Shown here: positions 1-9,431 of the stretch, one piece after another
Numbering within the stretch: the first letter of the stretch is position 1
Layout: the number at the start of each line of letters is the position of its first letter
Assembly: GCA_003427395.1 (NCBI GenBank)
Contig: BFEA01000585.1
Location: 823,374 to 846,969 of the forward strand
Direction of reading: 5' to 3'
Length of the DNA stretch: 23,596 bases
Origin: Chara braunii
Taxonomy: Eukaryota > Streptophyta > Charophyceae > Charales > Characeae
Notes under the pieces: model-generated
The model's input: the letters and a program-made list of their open reading frames with translations, nothing else
Databases searched by the model: none
Told to the model about the DNA's origin: nothing
Translations under genes and position numbers: made by a program

Positions 1-38
<38 letters not shown>
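1..38. repeat. (GA)n microsatellite
   Basis: The window opens with 38 bases of uninterrupted GA dinucleotides, cut by the window edge, so the full tract may be longer. Confidence 0.97.
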
Positions 39-41
<3 letters not shown>

Positions 42-123
42 GATCCTCTTAAAACGGCTCAGACGGCCCATGCAGGCTATCTGAAGGGTCCTCGCAGCCA
101 TGTAGTGAAGCGATGATATGATA

Positions 124-342
124 TTATACGCAGCGTTTCTTAGGAGGACGACATCCGTTATGTGGCGTTGGAGTTACATCGCTAATCTTGGTTATAATAA
201 GACCTCCTAATTGTAAACCACGTAAGGCCGAAGGCTTTCCATAACCTAAACCTTTGATTCTCACTTCAACTGACTCAATTCCTAATGGAATAGCAGCATG
301 CGCTACATTCTCAGCAGTAGCTTGAGCAGCATAATTGGTTGA
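124..342 (-). pseudogene. rps11: mitochondrial-type ribosomal protein S11, C-terminal fragment
   Basis: The minus-strand frame encodes about 72 residues that match the C-terminal half of bacterial/mitochondrial S11, a small-subunit protein of the mRNA platform that contacts 16S-type rRNA. Visible hallmarks are STNYAAQATAENVA, VRIKGLGYGK, LRGLQLGGLIITKI and the family-ending DVTPTPHNGCRPPKK. The ending reads RCV where the family nearly always has RRV, and it is followed by TAA. The open frame runs on upstream to an ATG at 409-411, but those 23 residues do not resemble S11, so the N-terminal half is missing or replaced. The wording is closest to plant mitochondrial rps11. I infer either a mitochondrial fragment inserted in the nucleus or the last exon of a transferred nuclear gene. 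The loss of an N-terminus and the altered end favour a fossil. Confidence 0.82.
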
Positions 343-860
343 ACCCCCCACCAAAATCAAGGCAGGCAGTGAATATGAAGTAGAGCACGAGCTGGCCAAA
401 TATATACTCAAGATTCGAATGCAGGTCTGTGTTTCAGCAGTTATGGGTTGCTCACGTAGCTAGGCCCTGTTGGTCTCTGCACGTGACTCTTAGGGCTTGG
501 CTGCACTACCCACGAAATGTGCAAAATTAGAATGAATCTTCTGCAGAACGTGGAATAGTACGCCACCATATGTTTTGTCTTTTGAGCATTTGGTGAGTAG
601 AGCCCCTTAGGGCCACTGCACGTATTCCTAAGAAAAGAAAAACGAGAAAAGAGAAGAAAAGTGAGAAAACAGAGAAATAGTGACCCATAACCGAGATGCA
701 CAGACCTGAATTCGAGTCCAGACTATATAGTCTCTGGCCACCCTCACGGAGTACAAGTTTGAAGTGTTTCTCCACATGACGTCGGGTCCTAGCTAATATG
801 CTGTAGGGATCCTTCCGAAAAGAGGCTGGATACGACTAGGACGTTTTTATTTTTCTACTT
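343..860. other. unassigned stretch
   Basis: No gene is recognised here. It holds an A/G-rich patch at about 630-680. A minus-strand open frame of about 80 codons (527-775) contains a hydrophobic run created by the pyrimidine-rich complement of that patch, so I do not call it a gene. Confidence 0.5.
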
Positions 861-954
861 TTTTAATGCGCCGCATCACTTGTGCGTGCGACGTGCGTGC
901 ATGCGCGTGCGGCACCCCCACGCATGGGATGCGCCGCTAGTATTATTTGAACAC

Positions 955-1040
<86 letters not shown>

Positions 1041-1130
1041 GGGGGTCCGAAATCCCCTGACAGGTGACACACACACACACACACACACAAAGGGGGTTTG
1101 AAAGGGGGTCCGAAATCCCCCGACAGATGA
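955..1130. repeat. compound (CT)n-(CA)n microsatellite with duplicated spacer
   Basis: A CT run (about 955-973) passes directly into a CA run (about 974-1038). Then come a unique block, a second CA run (about 1067-1089) and a second version of the same block. The block core gggggtccgaaatcccc appears at 1041-1057 and 1104-1120. CA tract and block were evidently duplicated together, with gggggttt-type material added in the second copy. Open frames across this region are low-complexity artefacts. Confidence 0.95.
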
Positions 1131-1358
1131 GTGCGCTGGGGGGGCCCGGCTCCCAACTGGGTGCTCTGCCCGGCCAGGCTGCCCGGGGCCCCTGCCGGTC
1201 ACCCGGGCGGCCCGGATCCCCACTCAGGCAAAAAATCAAAACACCAAAAAAAGGTCATCATGGAAAAAGGAAGGTCTAAGAGAAGGGAAGCCACCCAATC
1301 ATCAATCACTAGGTGTCTTTGCTACGTCGCGGTAGGCCATCCGATCCCTCGTAACTTC

Positions 1359-2689
1359 TCATGGAGAACGCAAGACCGCACAATTGGGAAGATCCCCTTT
1401 CGAGAGCCTCGTCCTGAGTCTCCTTGCTGCTTGTGAATGCGCAGACTCTACTCCTGACAGCTCATCCAGTGAGCGTCCGTAGCTTACCCCGACCGGAGGT
1501 GGATGCCGCAGAGGTGCGGCTACTGGTGGGGTGGCAAGGATAGGCCCCTGTTCCACATTCCTCGGACCTTGCCGAAGCCCCTCAGTTAGGTGCTCAACAT
1601 CTCTCCCTTGTTGATATGCCTGGTTACCGTCAGCTGTCGGGCACCCTGCCGCTGTGCGTGAGGTGGGGTGCCAACGCGGGGGTTACCAGCCCTCACTGCA
1701 GCCGAAAAGTTGATCCTGGTCTGCCCCAGGATTGGCTACGGGAAGCTTCTCCTCCTCCGTGCCGGCCTTCGTGGGGAGACCAGAATTTTTCTCCTCGGTC
1801 TGGCTGGGACTCTGGTGGGGAGGAGGATCTTACCGAGCGCAGATGGAGTGTGATGCCTCCATAGTCTCTCGTCCTGGATGACTAACTCAGCTGTCAGCTG
1901 ATCGTCGAGCTCAAGTGCCTCCACGTAATCGGTCATCATCTCCCTAATAAACATGAAGATGATGCAACCTCTAATCGCGTCCTTCCACGAGGTCCTGAGA
2001 TAGTGCACTAGCATGGACGTTCCAACCTTGGTCGATGACATGGCGGGGAAGAGGACATCTGGATGCGCCAGGAGGTACTAAATGGCATGATCCACCCAGA
2101 GCGGACCCCCAGGACAATGCTTCTGGTCATCGTCCCGCTTGCAACTGGATTTGAAATACGGCCTGCCTGTGCTCCAAACTTTCTGCAGGTTCATGGCTTT
2201 GTGCCACATGGCCGGAGCCATGTCCCCGCACTTATATGGGTCAGTAAACGCCATGAGAGGGAAGGCCAGGTCCGTAGGCTTTAGTGGCGGGTTGCCCCAT
2301 CCACAGTACTTGAGCTGACCTCTGAGTGCTATGGCCTTGCATTTTTTCATCTCTGCGTCGGTGGGATCTGCCAGGAAACGGTATGCTTTGAGCGAGATGG
2401 GGGCCAGGTGATTATACGTGTCCATCCTCCAAACAGAACGTCTGAAGGCTTGACACGTGTGCGCTATCCACTCATGCGAGGCGAGAGGTGCAAACGCCGT
2501 ATACTGTCTGCCGGCTGCTGGGAGCTGGGCTGGCTGCACCCGCCTAACTTGCCTTGTCGCAGGCGTATGCACACTAGCTGCTATGGCTGCGATAGCTTGC
2601 TCCATCTCATCTAGCTCCTGATCATTTACATTGAGCGCATGACATCTGGCAGCGCGCGCTAGGCCCACTTGCTAAGTCTGGGGCGGTTG
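1359..2689 (-). pseudogene. decayed gene of unknown family, 3' part
   Basis: Long stretches of one minus-strand frame have normal protein composition. They run from about 2689 to 2078, continue in frame past a TAG at 2078-2080 to about 1736, and go on in another open frame to 1359. Residue runs such as DQELDEMEQAIAAIAA, SLKAYRFLADPTDAE and WKDAIRGCIIFMFIRE look like a genuine helical protein and not a shadow. A further in-frame TAG lies near 2673. The C-terminal part is Pro/Arg rich. I do not recognise the family. It continues the two upstream segments on the same strand, so I treat all three as one broken gene, possibly of a repeated family in this genome. Confidence 0.55.
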
Positions 2690-3102
2690 TGGTGCCTCGG
2701 CCGGGACGTGGTTCCTGACGTGCGCATCGCTAAGACCCCAAGCTCTGAGGAAGATATGTTCTACCCCTGGCCATTTGGCCTGGTAACTCCACATTCTCCC
2801 TATCATACCTGACTTTTCTGTTATAGTTCTGCGGCCAATAGTCCGACTTCCCCCTCATATGCCTGCCTGTTATCATCCCACGTTTTTGCCAGTTTGGTGA
2901 TGTCACTAAATCCTAGCATCTGAAAAAAAAATGGAAAATGGCCCGAATCCCAGCAGCGCTTAATTGCTTCCACACTCTCCGATTTCATGCAGGTGATGAG
3001 GGCTTGCGTCAGCTTACTCGGCCAAGGGCATGCTTCAAGCCACGGGAACCTCTCGATAACCTCATTCCACAATCTGCCAGGGAAGGATTCAGCTGGCATG
3101 CT
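2690..3102 (-). pseudogene. decayed gene of unknown family, middle part
   Basis: This minus-strand segment begins after a good 3' splice-site-like sequence (a pyrimidine-rich run ending tatatgCAG, junction at 3103/3102). It reads SMPAESFPGRLWNEVIERF, then a Trp/Pro-rich part and WDDNRQAYEG. The open frame stops at 2821, but coding-like sequence continues in a neighbouring frame (SDYWPQNYNRKVRYDREN, about 2815-2860) and then in a third (MWSYQAKWPGVEHIFLRAW). That implies at least two frameshifts. No conserved domain is recognised. Tryptophan and charged residues are abundant, as in a soluble protein. Confidence 0.55.
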
Positions 3103-3244
3103 CTGCATATAGACAAAACGCAACAACAACGGATGGGGGGGAGGGGGGTGGGAAGGGGGGTGCTTTATGTGTGGTAGCTTATTAAAGGAACAGAGTGTGG
3201 GGAATTGGAGGTGAAGGTTCACATAGAGGTATCATGTGCTACGA

Positions 3245-3402
3245 AAAGGGGAAGCGAGAGAGAGAGCGGCATGGAGCAGGAAAGAGGAAGGGGAACATGG
3301 GGTAGAACAGGGAGAAGAAGAAAAGACAAAAAAAAAAAGGGAGGAAAAAAAGGGGGAAGAGGAAAAAAAGGAAAGGAGGAAAAAGGAGGGCGGAAAAAAG
3401 GC
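3245..3402. repeat. purine-rich low-complexity tract
   Basis: About 160 bases consist almost only of A and G on the plus strand. The minus strand is therefore a long polypyrimidine tract, positioned inside the presumed intron of the decayed minus-strand gene. Confidence 0.9.
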
Positions 3403-3437
3403 TAGCCCTGTTACACCGTCTTTCTTCAACCGAAGCA

Positions 3438-3851
3438 TTACGCCATATCCAGCACACACTTTTCAATGTCGTAATCCTTTCCACTTAAACATGCCCACTT
3501 CCAACTGCTGAGCTCGATCGAACTGGCGAGAGGATAATCCAAGGTACGGTTTCCAAGGTCACCCGGAAACAGCGCTGCGGGGAAGGACTCCCACCCGTGT
3601 GTGTTTTTATGTACGTATTTCATGTCACGATGCGTTTCACTGCACCATGCATTTCTCCGGTGAAAGCTCATCAGCGCATCTTGTATCTTGGTACCGTGCA
3701 GGTATGGCATGTTTACTTAGTGGCAAGATCGGCATTTACTAAGGAACGTGGATATTCTCACGTTCTTACCCCAGGCATCACCCCTATAGACGATCCTGGC
3801 TAGTTCATCCAAGAGAGGAAGCAACTCACATTCCAGATTCAGCATACGTTA
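3438..3851 (-). pseudogene. decayed gene of unknown family, 5' part
   Basis: One minus-strand frame runs from about 3851 to 3438 with a single in-frame TAA near 3720. Before the stop it reads LDELARIVYRGDAWGKNVRI; after it, MPYLHGTKIQDALMSFHRR and GWESFPAALFPGDLGNRTL. Composition and periodicity are those of a real protein. It ends at a TAA overlapping a possible splice donor (gtaatg), and the next coding-like segment starts after an acceptor at 3103. The purine-rich tract between them would then lie in an intron. The exact phase does not work with that donor, so the junction is uncertain. Family unknown. Confidence 0.5.
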
Positions 3852-3887
3852 AATCTCATGCTTAATTGAATCACATAACGGCTTCAG

Positions 3888-4281
3888 CCAATAAACCCTC
3901 GCAAACAGCCAGTCATCTGATGGAACCCAACTTCAAAAAAAAGGGGGGAGCATTATCCACAAAGCAAGACAGAAGCAGAAAAAAATCGACAGAACGGATC
4001 AAGCCCTCCTGCTCTGCCTCTTCACACGCCGGTTTGGCGGTAAAGAAGAAACCAAACATGCGTATTTAACCGGATTACATGCGACCAATAAACCCTCGCA
4101 AACAGCCAGTCATCTGACGGAACCCAACTTCAAAAAAAAGGGGGGAGCATTAACCACAAAGCAAGACAGAAGCAGAAAAAAATCGACAGAACGGATCAAG
4201 CCCTCCTGCTCTGCCTCTTCACGTGCCGGTTAGGCGGTAAAGGAGAAACCAAACATGTGTATTTAACCGGATTACATGCGA
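3888..4281. repeat. 197-bp direct tandem duplication (two copies)
   Basis: Copy 1 is 3888-4084 and copy 2 is 4085-4281. The landmark ataaaccctc starts at 3891 and again at 4088, giving a period of 197 bp. The copies differ at only a handful of positions (for example gatgg/gacgg, cacacgccg/cacgtgccg, catgcg/catgtg), mostly transitions. The period is not a multiple of three and no coding sequence is evident. Confidence 0.95.
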
Positions 4282-4377
4282 CAATCCTTCCTTCCGCATG
4301 GCTTTGCGCCAATCATCTGGAGGGGTCATGGCATTCCAATGGCCGGATATTATACCCGAGTTGAGATGAGCACCCTT

Positions 4378-4440
4378 CAAAAAAAAAAAATTTAAAAAGT
4401 TAAAAAAATCAAAAAAAAGGAAAAAGAAGAAAACGAAGCA
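4378..4440. repeat. A-rich low-complexity tract
   Basis: Runs of A broken by single T, G or C. A GA/CA dinucleotide patch follows at about 4491-4530. Confidence 0.85.
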
Positions 4441-4680
4441 TACCCAAGCCCAACTGTAACGAACGTGAGGCTGAGGGTGAGCCGAGGGAGAGGAGAGAGA
4501 GGGAGAGAGTGAGAGCACACACACACACTCACTCACTCGACACGACGGACTCGGACTGAGGATCGGACGCAGACACAGTGGCAAGGCACAAAGTCGAAGT
4601 CTTGGATTCCCGAATGCCGAAAACAGCAAGTCGCACTGAGTACGAGTACAGCAGCAGAGAACTGCTACGAGACTGGTCCC

Positions 4681-4728
4681 CGTACCGTACGGGGAGCCGG
4701 TACAAGTACCGGTGACACGTACGGTACC
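4681..4728. repeat. nested imperfect inverted repeat rich in GTAC
   Basis: The outer arms cgtaccgtacg (4681-4691) and cgtacggtacc (4718-4728) pair at 10 of 11 positions. The inner arms ccggtac (4697-4703) and gtaccgg (4706-4712) pair perfectly around a 2-base loop. The whole can fold as one hairpin with an internal loop. Confidence 0.85.
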
Positions 4729-4900
4729 AGGGGCATTTCTGCAAAGGCCCCGAGGGCAGAACTGAAAAATGCAGTATTTGAAAGTGGCGCCCGAATTGCA
4801 GCATGGCGCCAGTTGTCCAAAATCCTACGGTACCAAAGGAGGGGTTTGGAAAAAGGCTGCCAGGCCGAAAACGGGATGCAGCCGAAACAGCAAAAGATAT

Positions 4901-4920
4901 GCCAGGGATCGAGCCCTGGC
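4901..4920. repeat. 7-bp perfect stem, 6-base loop hairpin
   Basis: gccaggg pairs with ccctggc around atcgag. On the minus strand the centre reads ggctcgatccc, close to the tRNA-gene B box. The loop is six bases, not the seven of a tRNA T-loop, and no A box is evident upstream, so I do not call a tRNA. Confidence 0.75.
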
Positions 4921-5564
4921 GAAGTCCGTAACACCAACCATAGATTGCGACATTCCATTTATGCAAGATCACACCGGAAGGACGAATATACCAGTACAAG
5001 AGTATGAAACTCAAATTTTCCGAGTTTTGCCAAGCCATGAACGCGATCTCAGTGAAAACATACCCTGCCACCCGGGGAGCAAAGGGGGAGAAAGGGGAGG
5101 GAGAGGAAGAAGAAGAAGAATGCGATGCAGAAGAAGAGATAGGATTCAGAAGACCTGCACCATGCCATTCCGAGACCATGGAACTACATTTCTCACGTAA
5201 AGGGTTTTCACAGCAGATCCACAGGAGGGGTGGCACTTCCCTGTGGCCTTTCTGCCGCCTGCCACTGGCCGCGTCGTCAAAGAGGACATGCTCGTTTGTC
5301 GTCGGAGGATGGAGACTTAGACGAGGGATGCGAAGCTGACGGGTGGGGACAAGTAGGGGGGATAGGGGAGCAATGCGCAACTGGTGAGCCTGCTGCTGTA
5401 GAGGACTTGGCGCGATGGGGATTAGGACATGGAGGGGGAGGGAGAGGGGGAGAGGGCGAAGAGAACGCTGCACTGCACTGCTGCACCTTATGCGTGCTTG
5501 ATGCTGTGCACGTGCTTTGCGGGTCACCAATCGGTAGGCATAGGATGAAGAAAAGCATAGCTTG

Positions 5565-6302
5565 CAGCGAAAGAAAGGCGAGATATGCTAGGAATGTGCG
5601 TGCCGACAATTCCATCGAACTCCTCCCGCTCCCTTCTTCGAACATCGTCATGACGTCATTGCTTGTTCATCGCTAGCACTGGAGCCGCCGAATCGCATTC
5701 GCCTGCTAGCTCTCCCCCGCACACCACTGCAGTGCCAACCTGCGCTTGCTATGGCTGCTTACTGCCGCCCACGTATGCTTGCTGCTTTGCAGCCACCTGG
5801 AGGAGCCAATTGATTCTCACTCCATCAGCCAGCATCGCAGGGTCAGAGTGCTGGCAATCGGTGCAATGACTGTGATAGCGCTAAGCAGATGTTGCGTGCG
5901 GGCGCTAGAAGCAACCTCTGATTGGCAAAGCCACAGTAGCAGGCCAGCCAATACTACATTTGGTATCAGTGTCAGACATAGGGCAATGAAGGAAAGAAGC
6001 GCTACTAGCGACAACGGTTCAATCATGACTTGTACCATAGCTCGTTAGTGCTATACCACTTCATCCGACTCGATGCAGTCCTCCGCCTGGTCCAGATCTA
6101 CGAAGAAATCCATGCCGCAGATGAGGCCACTTCCGCACGAAAAAAAGTCGTAGGAACCCATGCCCCAACCTTTGATGAGTCCGGTTACCTTTGAGCACCG
6201 TGCTGCCGCACAACGCATCGACTGCATTATGCTGCCCTTGGCCGTGTCACACTCTATATGAAGGATGCCCGCTGTCATCACAACCCGATTTCGGAGAACC
6301 AC
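5565..6302 (-). CDS. candidate small multi-pass membrane protein gene (tentative, possibly split)
   Basis: Three minus-strand open segments are suggestive. The first (6302-6051) has an ATG start and an 83-residue Cys/Gly-containing sequence with an acidic end. The second (6038-5817) is in the same frame after two stops and encodes two strongly hydrophobic helices (LSLVALLSFIALCLTLIP and LLSAITVIAPIASTLTL regions). The third (5651-5565) has another hydrophobic helix (FLAYLAFLSLQAMLFFILC). Together they could be exons of a small membrane protein, or unrelated chance frames. I do not recognise a family, and the splice junctions are not clear. Low confidence. Confidence 0.2.
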
Positions 6303-6376
6303 AGTTGCTAGCTTATTTAAAATGGGCGCTCAAGCACGCGTAGTGCTTGATGCCTTATTCCCTCAGTACCATCAAA

Positions 6377-6460
6377 GCAAAAACACCAAAAAACAAAGAA
6401 AAAAAAAAGAAAAAAAAAATAAAGAAAAAGAAAAAAAAGAAAAAAAAAGGAAAGAAGGAG
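6377..6460. repeat. A/G-rich low-complexity tract
   Basis: About 84 bases of A runs with interspersed G, ending directly against the first copy of the dispersed repeat at 6467. Confidence 0.9.
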
Positions 6461-6466
6461 AATGCA

Positions 6467-6650
6467 TGACCCGCCATAACACCGTCTGAGAACACTGCTG
6501 ATTTCCGACTTCTGCCGATTGAATGGATGCCTTGCCGAGATTCCCGCATTCTGCTGAGTTTTCCAAGTCTGTGTGTATGTGTGCTTGATGACCTGCGTGC
6601 CTGTCTAAGTGCTTGTCGGCATGAGTGGGTGCGTGACCCGTAAGGGTACT
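6467..6650. repeat. dispersed repeat, copy 1
   Basis: This segment aligns in the same orientation with 23371-23596. Shared landmarks in order are atgacc, a gatttc block, an atgcc block, ctgct/agt, a gtgtgtgtgtgct-like run and cctgtctaagtg. Identity is moderate, with indels. Both copies follow an A-rich tract. The nature of the element is unknown. Confidence 0.65.
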
Positions 6651-7530
6651 TGCTTGTTTGGGAGGCCCTTAGGCCCGGTACTTACCTGTGGCCGTGACGT
6701 TGAGGGTTGCAGCAGGGAAAGCACTCAAGTGGCGGAGCAAGAGGTCTGCATCCAAAGAAAAGAAAAAAAGACAAGATTTGTATACATGCAGCTCCTGACC
6801 TGCTTGCAAGATAGTATATTGAGTTGTGGTTTGCAATATGTGAGGAACAAACCCTCAAGGGGCCGTATCAGACATCACATGATCTGGGCTAAGGCCCCCA
6901 GCAAGCCGAGTGCCCCCCTTAAGTGAAGGCAGGCCTGAATATTCGTCAGAGGCAAAATTCGACGTTTCCATAAGTGGGTATTCGGGCTCTCGCAGCACGG
7001 CAGTTGGTTGGGTAGACGCGTGAGCCTCACAAAGCTGCGTCATACAGTTGGTCCAGGCCTTGACAGTTGCGCCTGGGCACATACACACAATGCAGGGCGG
7101 ATACATTGGGAAGCAGGCCATCGGCCTTTGCAAAAGCAGTATTGCCGACGCACCTGCCTGGGAGCCCTGCACAGATGCAGCAAATGGCCCATGTCCGGAG
7201 ACTCAGGCCGTGCCCAACTGTAAAGGGCCCAGGCCCTCAACTGTAGTCTCGGGCCTGGGCGCAGGGTCTGAGGCCCAATCGGAAGCTACTGGAAGCTTCC
7301 AGCCAGGCCACACGCAGCATCCAGGAGGCTGCCACTTCCATAAAAGAAGTGAGGCAGCCCAGGCCAGGCATTCTGGCCAGTGCAGGCAATGCGGAAGTGC
7401 TGCTGCGCTATCGCTTGATGCTACACTGCTGCCAAGGGCGCTGACGGAGCGCGTAGTGGTGAAGTGGGGCGCAGGCGGCCATACCCGGGCTGCTGGGCGC
7501 CAGGGGGTACAGCGGCTGATCTGGTGGTCT
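6650..7530. other. unassigned GC-rich stretch
   Basis: No gene is recognised. There is recurrent ggccca/gcccagg vocabulary at about 6890-7400. Open frames exist on both strands (for example plus 7048-7569 and minus 6855-7172) but none has a known domain. Confidence 0.45.
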
Positions 7531-7779
7531 TCAGGGAAGGAGACGCAGTGTGGGGTAGTCAAGGTCTGATTGAGGGTGACGAGATATGTACCAGGTGCAT
7601 GAAGAGAGGTCGGCTATGGAGTTGACGGTCATGTACATTGGTCTTCGAGAGTCGAAGTGAGCCTGTTGCGTGAACCAGCTGTAGGTAGGATAGTCGGGCA
7701 GAGTAGGTTGGGCACTGGGCGCCAGACAGAGAGGAGCGACTTTGGATACTGTGTTGGTGTGGCCTACAGGCTTGAACAT
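7531..7779 (-). CDS. possible protein fragment, unrecognised
   Basis: An 82-codon minus-strand frame has a balanced composition, with DYPTYSWFTQQAHFDSRR and MTVNSIADLSSCTWYISR. It reads more like real protein than its neighbours do. No family is recognised, no partner exon is identified, and chance cannot be excluded. Confidence 0.15.
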   Translation of the reverse strand: MFKPVGHTNTVSKVAPLCLAPSAQPTLPDYPTYSWFTQQAHFDSRRPMYMTVNSIADLSSCTWYISRHPQSDLDYPTLRLLP

Positions 7780-8021
7780 TGGCTCATTACTTCATTGTAT
7801 TGCTCTATATGGATGGTTTCTCGGTGCATCTTGTACTCTCTGCTTGGATACGACTACCTGGACATCTGTGTGATTTAGCAACATTTGTTTTCTGTATATC
7901 GTTTACACTCATATTTCTCTCAAATATATCTAGCCAAAAAAAGAAGAAAGAAATGGTCTGCAGCGTTTAGCCTGTTTACAAGTTGCTCTTGCATTATTCT
8001 CATGGCAGGTGCGTTTCCATT

Positions 8022-8080
8022 TGGTTGTTTGTTTGGGTTGGTTGATTGGTTGGGGTTGGTTGATCGGTTGAGGGTGATTG
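8022..8080. repeat. GGTTG/GATT simple repeat patch
   Basis: Imperfect iterations of ggttg and ggttgatt, for example gggttggttgattggttg followed by a near copy. Confidence 0.8.
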
Positions 8081-8359
8081 TTCTAATACCTGTAGGGCAC
8101 TGGCGATGGGGTTGATGTTCCATGCAAAGGGGCGAGGGCTTGTGGAGAGGAAGGAATACAGAGAAGCAACAGAAGTCCTGTCAATGGCGGAGGTGACTGT
8201 CGTGATGATCAAATGAATCATAGTTAGTACTGTTTGCCACCATAGCTGCTTTACTTTTGTGACACTATTTGCTCTCTGCTGCCTGAACCGGCAATTGTTT
8301 TTTTTTTCCATGCTAATCTTCTCTATATCTTTCCAATTTTAACAGATGTCCCGAAGGAC

Positions 8360-8550
8360 GCCTGAACTTGCAATTAGTCTTTCTTCATTGGCCATTTGGC
8401 TATCTGGCTATTGTAGTATTTTTAGTAATTTTTTACCCTTGCGTATTGGCTAGGCTCTGAAGCTTTTACCACCGGTTCTCGGAATGCCTGATCTGGCTAT
8501 TAGCTTCTTTGCATTGGTTATTCGACTATCTGGCTATTTTTGCATTGCCC
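8360..8550. repeat. diverged tandem duplication, period about 126 bp
   Basis: A block starting attagt at 8373 and attagc at 8499 shares ttcttcattgg/ttctttgcattgg followed by ctatctggctatt. The period is about 126 bp. The copies are clearly diverged. Confidence 0.6.
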
Positions 8551-8654
8551 TTCAGACCCACCTGCAGCTGTTTCATTTTTTCTATAATAACTTTTCAGAA
8601 AGGGATTACTCCTGAAACGGTTTCACTCAGTTGACCCGATATTGCAGACACAGA

Positions 8655-8824
8655 GATTCGATCCCTAACCCTGTACATTGAACCTGTGTGTTGAGTGAGA
8701 TTCGATCCCTAGACCTATCCTATCTATACCTGTACATAGACCCAGCGCCTGAGTAGGATTCGATCCCTAGACCTGCCCTACGCCCTAGGCTAGTCTGTAG
8801 GTCGGACAGTAGGACTTGATCCCT
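8655..8824 (+). repeat. four spaced copies of a B-box-like 12-mer
   Basis: gattcgatccct occurs exactly at 8655-8666, 8699-8710 and 8757-8768, and as gacttgatccct at 8813-8824. Spacings are 44, 58 and 56 bases. Agacct or a variant usually follows. The core resembles the internal B box of RNA polymerase III genes (GGTTCGANTCC), but no tRNA cloverleaf surrounds any copy. Confidence 0.85.
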
Positions 8825-8839
8825 AGGTCTGTAAATTAG

Positions 8840-9431
8840 GTTTTAGGTCTGTTACCATTAGGCTAAGGAAGGTCTGCTCTAGAAGTCTCTTTCTGAGTCT
8901 ACTGAGGCCTAGAGTCGGTCTGTCAGTGTTGTTTAGTAGTGAACACTTCACCAAGTATGTGCAGAACCAAAGAGCAACCAATATAGGATGAGCATGTATA
9001 CAGCGGAAGTCTGAGAAATGGACTGACTCACATTGACTGGACTTACCCCAACAATCACTCAACACACAAGCAATCGTGAGATGGTGGGGTCTGAAGCCAT
9101 ACATAGACGATGCTTCAGGCCCCATACAACCATACACAGATGAATGGTGGGAGGAGAGACAATGGAGGTGGGAGATATGGCAGCGCCAGATGTCACCGAG
9201 ATAGACTCCAGAAAGTCACCGATTGGTAGCCCAAATTGTCACCGAACAAAATCAGAATGTCGTAGACATAAGGCACCAATGTCGGAGGTACAGAATCCTA
9301 ATGTAGATGCCCGATCTGTGATGCCGCCAGGTATCACTCCCAACTATCTCCAATGTCTCGAATCCGGTAAGTATCGCAACCTCCTACCACCGCAGTCGAA
9401 CCACTGATCTCTGTCCAACTCGTATCAAGTC
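8840..9431. other. unassigned stretch
   Basis: No gene is recognised. A plus-strand frame of 87 codons (9144-9407) ends just past a good splice-donor-like ggtaagtat at about 9365-9373. A minus-strand frame of 104 codons overlaps the left part. Neither has a known domain. Confidence 0.45.

Larger units (their letters stand above)
4442..5560. other. unassigned stretch with palindromes
   Basis: No gene is recognised. A 333-codon minus-strand open frame (4529-5530) exists, but it starts in Ser/Pro/Leu-rich repeats and has no domain, conserved motif or credible start context. A 143-codon plus-strand frame overlaps it. Distinct structures are the palindrome at 4681-4728, the hairpin at 4901-4920 and an AG/GAA-rich patch at about 5085-5145. 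Confidence 0.5.

Noticed and set aside
863-1279. Several open frames across the CA/CT tracts
   Set aside because: They translate only dinucleotide repeats (His-Thr or Cys-Val runs).
3205-3511. Lys/Glu/Arg-rich frames in the purine tract
   Set aside because: Pure low-complexity translation of an A/G tract.
4901-4920. tRNA gene on the minus strand
   Set aside because: There is a B-box-like core, but the loop has six bases and there is no A box, anticodon arm or acceptor stem.
4529-5530. 333-codon minus-strand open frame
   Set aside because: It starts in Ser/Pro/Leu-rich low complexity, has no recognisable domain and is overlapped by other long frames. In GC-rich DNA this length can occur by chance.
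7048-7569. 173-codon plus-strand open frame
   Set aside because: No domain. Composition reflects the GC-rich ggccca repeats, and overlapping minus-strand frames are similarly long.
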